Assembly (NCBI GenBank): GCA_030834905.1
Contig: JAUQWZ010000046.1
Span: forward strand, 93,216-157,215
Direction: 5' to 3'
Length of the DNA: 64,000 nucleotides
From: Aggregatilineales bacterium
Lineage (GTDB): Bacteria > Chloroflexota > Anaerolineae > Aggregatilineales > Phototrophicaceae
Below are positions 17,404-26,954 of this stretch, piece by piece. A program made the position numbers and the translations under genes. Numbering within the stretch: position 1 is the stretch's first letter; each line of letters opens with the position of its first letter. Under the pieces are notes generated by a model that worked only from the letters and a program-made list of their open reading frames with translations, was not told where the DNA came from and searched no databases.

Positions 17404-18165
17404 TCATGAGTTGGACGAGGCAACCGGTCCGACGCTTTCTTCGATGATTCCTTCAGGTGAGCCGCTGCGGATCGCCAGCTTCACCTCGCCGATGGCGCGC
17501 GTCACCTGGATTCCACGCGGGCAGGCGGGCGTGCAGTTGTAGATAGTGCGGCAGCGCCAGACGCCGTTCGGTTCGCCGAGGACTTCCAGCCGTTCCTGCG
17601 CCCCTTCATCGCGGGAATCGAAGATGAAGCGGTGCGCCTGCACAATCGCCGCCGGACCCACATACTGCCCATTCGCCCAGTAGCTGGGGCATGAGGTCGT
17701 GCAGGCGGCGCAGAGGATGCACTTGGTCGTATCGTCAAACTTCTCGCGGTCTTCCTGGCTTTGCCGCCGTTCGCGCCCATCGGCAGGCACCGGGCTGTCG
17801 TTGATGAAATAGGGCATGACCGCGCGGTAGTTGGCGAAGAAGGGTTCCATATCGACCACCAGGTCTTTCAGGACGGGCAGCCCGATGAGTGGCTCGACCT
17901 GAATCCGGTTCCCCACATCCCGCGCCAGCACCTTACACGCCAGCCGGTTGACGCCGTTGATGCGCATCGCATCCGAGCCGCACACGCCGTGAGCGCAGGC
18001 GCGCCGCAGCGTCAGCGTGCCGTCCTGCTCCCACTTGATACGGTGCATCAGCTCAAGCACGCGATCCGTCTCTTCAACGTCGGTTAGATGGAATTCCTGC
18101 CAGTAAGGCTTGTTCTTACCGGGTATTTCCGGGTTAAATCGTCGAATTCTAAAGGTTACATCCAT
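17404..18165 (-). CDS. sdhB: Succinate dehydrogenase/fumarate reductase iron-sulfur subunit
   Basis: Carries electrons from the flavoprotein to quinone. The 253 residues have the 2Fe-2S motif CAHGVCGSDAM with the later Cys of NRLAC (the third position is Asp, as in many SdhB proteins), then CILCAACTTSCP for the 4Fe-4S centre and CRTIYNCTPACPRGI for the 3Fe-4S centre. Length is normal. It is the last gene of sdhC-sdhA-sdhB, with a terminator directly after it. A 140-base spacer with a long inverted repeat separates it from sdhA. Confidence 0.95.
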   Translation of the reverse strand: MDVTFRIRRFNPEIPGKNKPYWQEFHLTDVEETDRVLELMHRIKWEQDGTLTLRRACAHGVCGSDAMRINGVNRLACKVLARDVGNRIQVEPLIGLPVLKDLVVDMEPFFANYRAVMPYFINDSPVPADGRERRQSQEDREKFDDTTKCILCAACTTSCPSYWANGQYVGPAAIVQAHRFIFDSRDEGAQERLEVLGEPNGVWRCRTIYNCTPACPRGIQVTRAIGEVKLAIRSGSPEGIIEESVGPVASSNS

Positions 18166-18210
18166 AATTCACGCAGTCCTGTCTACTATAAAAGCGAGTA
18201 CTGAGTACCA

Positions 18211-18303
18211 AGTACTGAGTGGAAAGTAGAAAGTTCAAAGTGGAAAGGCTTATCTCACTTTTGACTTTGCACTTTCTACTTTCTGCTTCTTTTCCTCAGT
18301 ACT
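18211..18303. repeat. Long inverted repeat between sdhA and sdhB
   Basis: AGTACTGAG (18211-18219) matches CTCAGTACT (18295-18303). Inside them AAAGTAGAAAGT pairs with ACTTTCTACTTT, giving an imperfect hairpin of nearly 90 bases. AGTACTGAG is also preceded by a second GAGTACTGAG-like copy. The sequence is purine-rich on one arm and pyrimidine-rich on the other and is unlike the flanking coding DNA. Confidence 0.75.
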
Positions 18304-18305
18304 GT

Positions 18306-20132
18306 CTAATACACTCTTTCTTTCGGCTTGAAGCGCTCGTCGTGTTCCGACAGCGACAGATCGACTTTCTTCTTCAGGTTGATCTCAGGTTCGATGGTTG
18401 TGCTGCCATAGGGTCCAGCGGCGTCGTTCGCCGTCACCAGCGTATGAACCAGCCAGTTGGCGTCGTCGCGCTGCTTGTAGTCGTCGCGGCTGTGCCCGCC
18501 CCGGCTCTCGGTGCGCGTCATGGCGGAGATCGTCGTCGCTTCAGCGAGATCGAGCAGGCAGCCAAGCTCCCAGGCTTCCAGCAGGTCGGTGTTAAATTTG
18601 TAGCCTTTGTCGTCAATGGTAATGTCGTTCCGGTAGCGCTCCTTCAACTCGCGCACGACGTCCAGGGCGTCCTTCATGCCCGATTCATGGCGGAAGACGC
18701 TGACGTTTTCCATCATCGTCTGCTGCATGGACTGGCGCAGCACGCCAGGGCGCGTCTTGCCGGTGCTTTCGCGGATGCGCTTCATCTCGGCTTCAATCTC
18801 GGCGGCTGGATTCGGCGGCAGCGGCACAAAATCTGTTTGTTTGGCATACTCGCCCATGTGCTTGCCACCGCGCCGACCAAACACAATCAGGTCAACCAGC
18901 GAATTCGTGCCGAGACGGTTCGCGCCGTGTACCGAAACGCAGGCGACTTCGCCCGCTGCATACAAGCCGGGCAGCACCGTCCAGTTTTCGTCAATGACGA
19001 CTTCGGCGTCCACATTGGTGGGAATACCGCCCATAGCGTAGTGCGCCGTCGGCTGGATCGGCATCGGCTCCTTCACCGGATCGACGCCGAGATAGGTGCG
19101 GCAGAAATCGAGGATATCGGGCAGCTTCTTTTCGATATATTCGCCGTCAATACGGCGCGTCTCGCCCGCCTCTGCCAGATAGCGGTTGACCGTCTCCGGC
19201 GTCACGTCGAGGTAGACGTAGTCCTTGCCCTTGATACCGTTCCCCTTTTGCACTTCAAGGAAGATCGCCCGGCTGACTACGTCACGGCTGGCAAGGTCTT
19301 TGATGCTTGGCGCGTACTTCTCCATGAAACGCTCGCCGCGCCCGTTGATCAATACGCCGCCTTCGCCGCGCACGCCCTCGGTGATGAGGATGCCCATCTT
19401 ATAAATGCCGGTGGGATGAAACTGGAAGAATTCCAGGTCTTGCAGCGGAATGCCCCGGCGGTAGATCGCCGCCGCGCCGTCGCCCGTCAGGCTGTGGGCG
19501 TTGCTCGTCACCGACCACACGCGCCCCCACCCACCGGTAGCAAACAGCGTCGCCTTGCTGTGGAAGATGTGCATCTCGCCGGTGCCAAGCTCCAGCGCGA
19601 CAACGCCGCAGACCGCGCCCTGATTCTTGATCACGTCCACGACGTGATACTCGTCAAAGAACATGACGTTGTGCTTGATGCACTGCTGGTACAGCGTCTG
19701 CAAAATCATGTGCCCGGTGCGGTCAGCGGCATGGCAGGCGCGGCGCACCGGCTTTTCGCCAAAATTGCTGGTATGCCCGCCAAAGCGCCGCTGGCTGATG
19801 CGCCCGTCATCCGTCCGGTCAAACGGCAGTCCCATGTGCTCCAGCTCGATGACCGCGTCAATCGCTTCATCTGCCAGCACTTTGGCGGCGTTCTGGTCGG
19901 TCAGATAGTCACCACCCTTGACGGTGTCATAGGCGTGCCACAGCGGACTATCTTCTTCGAGATTACCCAACGCCGCGCCGATACCACCTTGCGCCGTTCC
20001 GGTATGGCTGCGCGTGGGGTAAAGCTTGCTGACAACGGCGACGCTGGCGCCAGTTTTGGTCGCGTAGAGCGCAGCCATGAGACCAGCGCCACCCGCGCCG
20101 ACCACCACAGCGTCATACTGATGTATTTTCAT
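18306..20132 (-). CDS. sdhA: Succinate dehydrogenase/fumarate reductase flavoprotein subunit
   Basis: Oxidises succinate to fumarate (or the reverse). The FAD-binding N-terminus YDAVVVGAGGAGLMAALYA, the covalent-FAD segment SHTGTAQGG, FFQFHPTG and TEGVRGEGG in the substrate domain, and ANRLGTNSLVDLIVFGRR near 395 all match SdhA. The protein ends with FKPKERVY, as in many SdhA chains. Of three adjacent in-frame ATGs, I chose the one at 20132 because GAGG lies six bases before it. It has about 608 residues. Confidence 0.95.
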   Translation of the reverse strand: MKIHQYDAVVVGAGGAGLMAALYATKTGASVAVVSKLYPTRSHTGTAQGGIGAALGNLEEDSPLWHAYDTVKGGDYLTDQNAAKVLADEAIDAVIELEHMGLPFDRTDDGRISQRRFGGHTSNFGEKPVRRACHAADRTGHMILQTLYQQCIKHNVMFFDEYHVVDVIKNQGAVCGVVALELGTGEMHIFHSKATLFATGGWGRVWSVTSNAHSLTGDGAAAIYRRGIPLQDLEFFQFHPTGIYKMGILITEGVRGEGGVLINGRGERFMEKYAPSIKDLASRDVVSRAIFLEVQKGNGIKGKDYVYLDVTPETVNRYLAEAGETRRIDGEYIEKKLPDILDFCRTYLGVDPVKEPMPIQPTAHYAMGGIPTNVDAEVVIDENWTVLPGLYAAGEVACVSVHGANRLGTNSLVDLIVFGRRGGKHMGEYAKQTDFVPLPPNPAAEIEAEMKRIRESTGKTRPGVLRQSMQQTMMENVSVFRHESGMKDALDVVRELKERYRNDITIDDKGYKFNTDLLEAWELGCLLDLAEATTISAMTRTESRGGHSRDDYKQRDDANWLVHTLVTANDAAGPYGSTTIEPEINLKKKVDLSLSEHDERFKPKERVY

Positions 20133-20238
20133 CATCATCCTCAAAAACAACTGTTAGTAACAGTGTTACCACAAGCCGGTAAATGCCTGTCGCCATAAAC
20201 GACAAAGGGGCGCGCGCTGCACCCCCGGATAAATCTAC

Positions 20239-21252
20239 TTAACGATGCAGGTTTTCGGCTGCATGGGTTGCGATTTCGATGGCGGACTGGTCAATCGTGC
20301 CCAGCAGCGCCCCAGCGCCCAGCACCAGCAGAATCACCGCGCCGATCACGCACAGATAGATGGACGCGCGGCGAAGCACCGGGCTGCTCATGGTGTAGTC
20401 GGTCAGGACATAGCGCAGACCGTTGAACCCGTGAATCACCGCCAGTGACAGCAGCGCGATATCGTACAGCCGCCAGATAGCAACCGCGCCGAAAATCTGG
20501 TAGTTCCAGCGCTGCGCCACAAATTCGACTGCCGTACCGGTCTGATTGACCAGATCGGTGCCGACGACAGTGAAATTCGCCGCCGTGATATCGAACACGC
20601 CCTGGATGAGATGTACCATCGCCAGATGCCCAAAGACCAGCGGCACGATCAACACACCGCTGACACGCATGAACGACCACCAGAAGCGCTCAAGGCGACT
20701 GCCAGTGCCTTTGCCGACGGATACATCTTTACGATTGCCCGCGATCAAACCAAAAACCAGCGAGAACAGGATCGCCGCGATAATGGCGACGGCAAAGCCA
20801 GCGACAAACGGTGCCTGCGCGGTGAGCACCTCAATCAGCGAAAGGGTTGGCGCGCCAGAGCCATAGAAGTTGAGCACATGCCCGAACATCAGGATGAAGG
20901 TCGGGATGAGGATCAGCACCGTCAGCCCGAGGACGATGTACGCCGCGCGCTGCTGGTATTTCCATAGTCTGGGACGATTATCGATGACCGCGACCCGGAT
21001 ACCATTCAGCGCATGGTAGACGACTGCCGCCACCAGCGCAAACTCGCCGATGGTGAACAGCGGCGATTGGTATGCCGCGATGGCGTGAACGTAAAGGTCA
21101 GGGTAAAAAACTGCCCAGGATGTATCGATAACATGCAGGGTGAGGAATAAGACGACACCTAGCCCGGAAAGCCGGTGGAGCATCCAGCTCCACTGCCCGA
21201 TTGCGCCGCGATAGCGCAGAAGTTCGGTCATGGTCAGCACAAGGGAGGTCAA
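20239..21252 (-). CDS. Succinate dehydrogenase membrane anchor, fused SdhC-SdhD-like protein
   Basis: The cytochrome b subunit that anchors SdhA/SdhB and hands electrons to quinone. At 337 residues it is over twice the usual single anchor, with about seven membrane helices. The two halves look alike: the first has WSWMLHRLSGLGVVLFLTLHV and YHALNGIRV, the second has WSFMRVSGVLIVPLVFGHLA and IHGFNGLRYVL. This pattern suggests that SdhC and SdhD are joined in one chain; no separate sdhD gene is present. The TTG start at 21252 has AGGAG seven bases upstream. First gene of the operon. Confidence 0.85.
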   Translation of the reverse strand: MTSLVLTMTELLRYRGAIGQWSWMLHRLSGLGVVLFLTLHVIDTSWAVFYPDLYVHAIAAYQSPLFTIGEFALVAAVVYHALNGIRVAVIDNRPRLWKYQQRAAYIVLGLTVLILIPTFILMFGHVLNFYGSGAPTLSLIEVLTAQAPFVAGFAVAIIAAILFSLVFGLIAGNRKDVSVGKGTGSRLERFWWSFMRVSGVLIVPLVFGHLAMVHLIQGVFDITAANFTVVGTDLVNQTGTAVEFVAQRWNYQIFGAVAIWRLYDIALLSLAVIHGFNGLRYVLTDYTMSSPVLRRASIYLCVIGAVILLVLGAGALLGTIDQSAIEIATHAAENLHR

Positions 21253-21446
21253 AATAGAACTCCTAACAATCTACAAAGGCAGCGCAGAGGATATAAGATA
21301 ACGAGAATTTGTGCTGATTATAACGCGCGGAGGTTTGGTTGCAACCAAACATATATCGGGTGGTCTGGGAATGTGTACAGCCCATCGGCGCGGGGTAACT
21401 TTGCCTTGACACCCCCCGCCTGTACCATTACAATTCAGGCATCTTC

Positions 21447-23245
<1,799 letters not shown>

Positions 23246-23281
23246 TGCGTCGTTCTCAGATAGCTTAAAATGCGATTACGC

Positions 23282-24058
23282 TCACCGCTGACTTGCACTT
23301 GGTTTACGTGATACATCTAGCACAACAATTCTAACGTGCTTATATGGCAGTCGAGCCAAAATAAGCGAAAGTAGAGTTTCATAATTGGTTTGGAGATTGG
23401 GGTCAATCCCCTCCGGAAAGTACTCTTTGAATTGACTATAAATCGGCGGATACTCACTACCGAAATAGAGGATGCAGTAAATACCGAAGTCTGTTCCAGT
23501 TCGGCGCATATAATCTGGTAGCTGTTCTACAAGTCCATGGATGAGATCATCTGCATGAACTTTTTTCAACTCGACACAGATTTTCGCGGTTTCCTTATGA
23601 GACAGAGGTGCAGAAAAGCATAGGTCCAACTTCGAGCTACCGAGCTCAATTTCTCTATGAATATCGATATTCTTTTGTAGCGTGATATCTCTTAGGCGAC
23701 TTTCAACATGCTTTGTGATTGTTGGTTCTCTCTTGGGGACCCTTTTTATCGTCTTATTTCCGTTTCTTTGTTCATCCCAGAACCCTGCTATATCGTCGGT
23801 TCTCGCAATTTCATCGTTTAGTCCATGTAGACTTTCCATGATGACATTGAATAGCTCTCCGGGTCTGTCATAAAATATGGTTGGCAAAAGCAACTGTCTC
23901 CGCGCCCACGTATAAAGGGTATTCGGTGGCACAGTCGGATCGGTCTTACGATCACTGGATATCCGTATCTGCCTAGTTTTAGTTCCGGCTTCATCTGGTG
24001 ATACAGCCAGGCCGGAAATTGAGATATCCTCTAGCGACCACGTTACGGCTACTGCCAT
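23282..24058 (-). CDS. Predicted PD-(D/E)XK nuclease-like protein
   Basis: I know no exact family for this 258-residue protein. Residues about 140-175 contain EIELGSSKLDLCF and then ICVELKK. With the earlier HVESRLRDI helix, this fits the E...D...E-x-K layout of PD-(D/E)XK nucleases, but the assignment rests on this pattern alone. The N-terminus is not similar to anything I recognise. The DNA is AT-rich compared with the neighbours. The gene is downstream of, and close to, the 24097 gene on the same strand, and both lie between two copies of the recombinase 5' end. A defence or restriction role is a guess. Confidence 0.5.
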   Translation of the reverse strand: MAVAVTWSLEDISISGLAVSPDEAGTKTRQIRISSDRKTDPTVPPNTLYTWARRQLLLPTIFYDRPGELFNVIMESLHGLNDEIARTDDIAGFWDEQRNGNKTIKRVPKREPTITKHVESRLRDITLQKNIDIHREIELGSSKLDLCFSAPLSHKETAKICVELKKVHADDLIHGLVEQLPDYMRRTGTDFGIYCILYFGSEYPPIYSQFKEYFPEGIDPNLQTNYETLLSLILARLPYKHVRIVVLDVSRKPSASQR

Positions 24059-24096
24059 CTGGTCTGTTGCTTGAGAATTGGGAGGAAAAAACAGTT

Positions 24097-24573
24097 TTAC
24101 AGTTGAGTTATTCCTTCGAAGAAAATAGTGATCTCCCTTCGTCCAAAAGTAAGCAAATAATCATTAGTTCTCACTTGAAAAAAGACGTGAAAAAAACTCT
24201 TCGGCAAGTAGACACACGGGGCCTGTGCTGTTATCGTCCCGAAAGGACGAATAACACCGATGTTGGTAATGCCTTGATCCACGACTTCTGGATCAATATA
24301 AACAACTGTAGGAAAGTTGAGGCTTCTTTGTTCTATTGCATTCAATGCATCAAGATTGGCTTGGGCGAGACTGACCAATTTAGGCAAATCGTTGCCTTGT
24401 TCTGCGATCAATACATCGGATGAATTTCCTGCAAATAGGCCAAAGATCCCTGAGTCGGTATATTGAATGTGAAACATGAGGTTCGTGTCATCGCCAATTG
24501 CAGCGAATCGGCGTATATATTTACCGATTTTCTCTGGCAACACCTCTAAGAGTTCATTGAAATCTTGTTCCAT
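24097..24573 (-). CDS. Unknown protein paired with nuclease-like gene
   Basis: A 158-residue protein without membrane helices. The start at 24573 (MEQDFNELLEVL) has AGG about 8 bases upstream; a TTG at 24609 is the alternative. It has an acidic N-terminal helix, then FHIQYTDSGIFGLFAG, DLPKLVSLAQANLDALNAIE and a beta-rich end (FPTVVYIDPEVV, NIGVIRPFGT). I do not recognise it. The frame ends in the short space before the nuclease-like gene, and the nuclease frame is itself open upstream into this gene, so the two could be coupled or, less likely, one gene with a frameshift. AT-rich like its partner. Confidence 0.5.
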   Translation of the reverse strand: MEQDFNELLEVLPEKIGKYIRRFAAIGDDTNLMFHIQYTDSGIFGLFAGNSSDVLIAEQGNDLPKLVSLAQANLDALNAIEQRSLNFPTVVYIDPEVVDQGITNIGVIRPFGTITAQAPCVYLPKSFFHVFFQVRTNDYLLTFGRREITIFFEGITQL

Positions 24574-24674
24574 TTGACAGCCTTTTGTCCCGCCAGTTAG
24601 TATAGACAATTATCATCTCAAGTTTAGCTTAGAGATCATATCGAACAGCAGGTGGAAAACTTCGCGCATGTGAT

Positions 24675-24770
24675 TTCACCACCCGAGTCACAGCAGTAGA
24701 TGACCACATGCGTACCCGGCGGCAGCGGGCAGTCCGGGCGTACAAGGTGGAGGTAGCGGGTGTCCTGCAT
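24675..24770 (-). pseudogene. Remnant of serine recombinase 5' end
   Basis: A 32-residue fragment, starting with its own ATG at 24770, matches the start of the recombinase at 23245 (YLHLVRPDCPLPPGTHVV against YLHLVRQDCPLPPGTHVV, then IYCCDSGGE against IYCRDSGGE). After that the sequence departs. The Arg before the catalytic Asp-Ser is Cys here. It is the second direct-repeat copy and marks one edge of the AT-rich cassette. Confidence 0.88.
24676..24764 (+). repeat. Direct repeat, right copy
   Basis: This is the partner of 23136-23224, in the same orientation, about 92% identical over 89 bases by eye. It marks the outer edge of the cassette between 23.28 and 24.64 kb. Confidence 0.9.
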
Positions 24771-24810
24771 CGTGTGTCGTCCTAATACTCTGCTGAACTT
24801 TGGAACAAAA

Positions 24811-25044
24811 TTATTGAACTGCTTTCCCGTTTCTACGCCGCCTGAGCAATATTTCAATTATCAAGGAAATCAACAAGGTAGAGAGTATCGCAATGGGAAT
24901 GCTGATACAGACAATTCCCAATCCCATGTTATCGCCATAATGAGGCGGACGGGTTACCACATAGGCACTCAAGGCAGCCACCGAACCGCAAAAGCAAATA
25001 GCCGCAATACCACCAGCTGCTAGGAGCTTAACTAATTTCGCCAT
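24811..25044 (-). CDS. Small two-helix membrane protein, 77 aa
   Basis: Two hydrophobic stretches (LLAAGGIAAICFCGSVAALSAYVV and IVCISIPIAILSTLLISLIIEI) with a short polar loop and a basic end (LLRRRRNGKAVQ) that should face the cytoplasm. It lies between the recombinase remnant and the 25129 gene on the same strand. Not recognised. Small membrane proteins of this type in mobile elements are sometimes holin-, toxin- or immunity-like, but nothing here decides. Confidence 0.55.
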   Translation of the reverse strand: MAKLVKLLAAGGIAAICFCGSVAALSAYVVTRPPHYGDNMGLGIVCISIPIAILSTLLISLIIEILLRRRRNGKAVQ

Positions 25045-25128
25045 TCAGGATCAACAATGATCGGATAGTCACGAGATAAGAAGGCAGCACGTTCATAAAC
25101 CCACCATACTACTTCAGTCCATGACAGC

Positions 25129-25548
25129 TCACTCATTCGCTGGTTTCAAATCGTCCAGATTGATCGAATAGCCTCGCTCGGTCAGGTATTTCATAGCCTG
25201 AGCCTTGCGGAGTGTAAGCCGGTTCCCCCGTTCGCCCAGTTCGGACAATTCCGCATATTCAGCGTCTGTGATCGTACCGCGTGTATTCCTGGTCATCAGG
25301 ACTGACATGCGTTCCTGTACAGGTTTCGGCATTTGCTCACGGGCGATAGTCCAGAGAGTATCGTCGGAGAGATACGCCATCGCCTTCAACTCTTCCTTCT
25401 CGTCATCGGGCAGATCAAAGAGCGGCTGATCGAACGCTCCTTCCAATCGTATGCGAATGACCTCATCGACAGGCAGCGATTTCTGCTCGGCAACCTGCTG
25501 TGCCTTTTGGTACAGACTGTCAGGGATTGAAATGGTGTAATCGCTCAT
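25129..25548 (-). CDS. Small antitoxin-like protein, 139 aa
   Basis: The ATG at 25548 has GGAG six bases before it, and begins MSDYTISIPDSLYQKAQQVAEQ, the beginning of a family of small proteins with a ribbon-helix-helix-like start. The rest is acidic and helical, with KEELKAMAYLSDDTLW and the tail LRKAQAMKYLTERGY. Such proteins are often antitoxin-like, usually with a nuclease toxin next to them; none is clear here. It follows the CI-like regulator gene and its upstream extension would overlap that gene. Confidence 0.6.
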   Translation of the reverse strand: MSDYTISIPDSLYQKAQQVAEQKSLPVDEVIRIRLEGAFDQPLFDLPDDEKEELKAMAYLSDDTLWTIAREQMPKPVQERMSVLMTRNTRGTITDAEYAELSELGERGNRLTLRKAQAMKYLTERGYSINLDDLKPANE

Positions 25549-25583
25549 ACCATTCTCCATCAGAACTTCTGACCTATCGTACT

Positions 25584-26279
25584 CTACTTCCGCCACTCCG
25601 TTTCAACCATCGTCGGATCGTAGTCGAGCGAGAGCTTATGCTGGATGAGTGCTTTAACGCGTTCCTGCATGGAAACTGGCAACTCTTTCCACTTGTAGTG
25701 CATAACCTGAGCATCCGGATCAATGGTGTTCGCTTCAAACGGCTCGATCAACTGGTAGTCAACGATGAGCTGATTCGCCATCAACCGCGCTAATTTCGGG
25801 AAGTTGAGATCGAGACCAGCAAGCGAATTCTTTGGGTCATCTCGCATTTTCTGAATTGCCGCTTTTCGATCTGACTTTTCCACCATTGCCTCTAACACGC
25901 CCAAAACTGCATCCTGCTTTTCTTCTGGCAACTCATCAAAGATTTCAGCAAGATAGTCTGCGCGAACAGAATGTGCTACAGGTTCAGGTGGAATATAGCC
26001 AGCGAGGCGAAATAACCGTATTGCATCAACACCTAGGGCTTTCGCCACAAGCGTAAGTGTTCTCGCATCTGGGTACTTTGCCTCGCCCCGGACACCGACT
26101 CTCAACAGATTTCGAACAGCTGACTCCGAAACACCTGCGGCAGCAGCTAATGAACGATTAGTATGCTCAGACTTACGCATCAGATCGGCGAGAAATTGCC
26201 CGAGTGTATTGGCTTTAGAAGTCATCAGCAGCGAAGGTCCCACTAGCTTAGAGAATGGATTCTTTTCATTATAACTCAC
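25584..26279 (-). CDS. Cro/CI-type transcriptional regulator
   Basis: A lambda-repressor-like helix-turn-helix lies near residues 28-85 (TLGQFLADLMRKSEHTNRSLAAAAGVSESAVRNLLR, read in pieces). The rest (about 145 residues) has no clear domain: SLAGLDLNFPKLARLMAN, LIVDYQLIEPFEANTIDPD. A GTG at 26279 or the ATG at 26225 (MTSKANTLGQF) is possible; I could not decide by ribosome site. It is divergent from the strong promoter at 26330, so it may control the lysogeny-like state of the element by binding that region. No peptidase (LexA-type) active site is visible. Confidence 0.75.
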   Translation of the reverse strand: MSYNEKNPFSKLVGPSLLMTSKANTLGQFLADLMRKSEHTNRSLAAAAGVSESAVRNLLRVGVRGEAKYPDARTLTLVAKALGVDAIRLFRLAGYIPPEPVAHSVRADYLAEIFDELPEEKQDAVLGVLEAMVEKSDRKAAIQKMRDDPKNSLAGLDLNFPKLARLMANQLIVDYQLIEPFEANTIDPDAQVMHYKWKELPVSMQERVKALIQHKLSLDYDPTMVETEWRK

Positions 26280-26329
26280 TGATAACTCGCTGCATTATGT
26301 CTTTACCTGCGACGAGTTAAGAACAAAGC

Positions 26330-26372
26330 TTGACACAGAATATCCTTCTGACGTATAGTGTTCTCAAAGAAC
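26330..26372 (+). promoter_or_regulatory. Strong promoter with overlapping operator for rightward genes
   Basis: TTGACA (26330-26335) and TATAGT (26354-26359) are 18 bases apart, near the sigma-70 consensus. GTTCT-CAA-AGAAC (26360-26372) is a perfect inverted repeat directly after the -10 box. It drives the genes from 26494 and faces the CI-like repressor gene. Placement is typical of repressor control; the link is inferred. Confidence 0.75.
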
Positions 26373-26493
26373 GATGACTGCGTTTTGTGGAGCGCATCAA
26401 CAAATCACTCTATGGGTGATTTTCTTTATCGCTATGCTGCGTTTTATAAAACACAATACGCGATTTTTAGGAACGAAGTGCTGAGGCAAATAG

Positions 26494-26700
26494 ATGTCAA
26501 AACGCGCGGGAAAGCTGCAAGCAGTCCCTTTGAAGCTCGGCAAAGACCCGGCACTTTGGCGTTTTGACAGCCTGAACGACGCACTAGCAGCCAGCACTAC
26601 CCTGCTCGGACAACTGATCAAGGAAGGAGAACAGCTAGCGAAGGAAGATGCAGCCGAAGCTCTCGATGAGGAAGTGCACTTTTCCGCTGCCGGTGACTAG
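26494..26700 (+). CDS. Small protein, 68 aa
   Basis: A small soluble protein with a basic start (MSKRAGKLQAVPLK), the stretch LNDALAASTTLLGQLI and an acidic tail. GAGG stands about 8 bases before the start. First gene after the promoter at 26330 and likely co-transcribed with the ParR/ParM pair. Not recognised; small alarm or cofactor proteins are possible. Confidence 0.55.
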   Translation: MSKRAGKLQAVPLKLGKDPALWRFDSLNDALAASTTLLGQLIKEGEQLAKEDAAEALDEEVHFSAAGD

Positions 26701-26762
26701 CGGCGAATCGCTTCTTTTTTTCTTCACGCAGCACGTATCCAGACCGTAAAACTGGAGGTCAT

Positions 26763-26954
26763 ATGATCAAGCGTATTGAATTCACCCTCAATCTCGACGA
26801 TCCCCACGAAGCTGCCCTGTTCCACGCGCTCAAGCCGTCACTGCGCTATCGCCGCGCCGGCGCGACCATCCGCGAGGCGCTGAACGTCTATCTCATGCCG
26901 AAGAACAAGGCGCACGAATCGGTACAGCCTTCAGCAAAGGCGGAGCCGAAATGA
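26763..26954 (+). CDS. ParR-like small DNA-binding protein (candidate ParM partner)
   Basis: A 63-residue protein directly upstream of, and overlapping by 4 bases, the ParM-like gene. GGAGGTCAT precedes the ATG. The core RIEFTLNLDDPHEAALFHALK and RAGATIREALNVYL looks like a ribbon-helix-helix, the fold of ParR-type centromere-binding proteins. Plasmid partition operons often pair such a protein with an actin. The fold is deduced from pattern and position, not from a recognised signature. Confidence 0.6.
   Translation: MIKRIEFTLNLDDPHEAALFHALKPSLRYRRAGATIREALNVYLMPKNKAHESVQPSAKAEPK

Noticed and set aside
18219..20198. Open frame of about 660 codons on the + strand across sdhA
   Set aside because: It is the exact antisense of the conserved flavoprotein and shows no domain. 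The sdhA frame has all family motifs.
23282..24573. A single frameshifted gene instead of two cassette genes
   Set aside because: The upstream gene ends with a natural beta-rich end before its stop, and the downstream one has its own ATG. The downstream frame is open for about 100 bases into the upstream gene, so a frameshift cannot be ruled out but is not preferred.
26358..26567. Open frame of 69 codons after the strong promoter
   Set aside because: It overlaps the -10 box and the gene at 26494 in another frame, has no ribosome site and has a composition unlike the neighbours.
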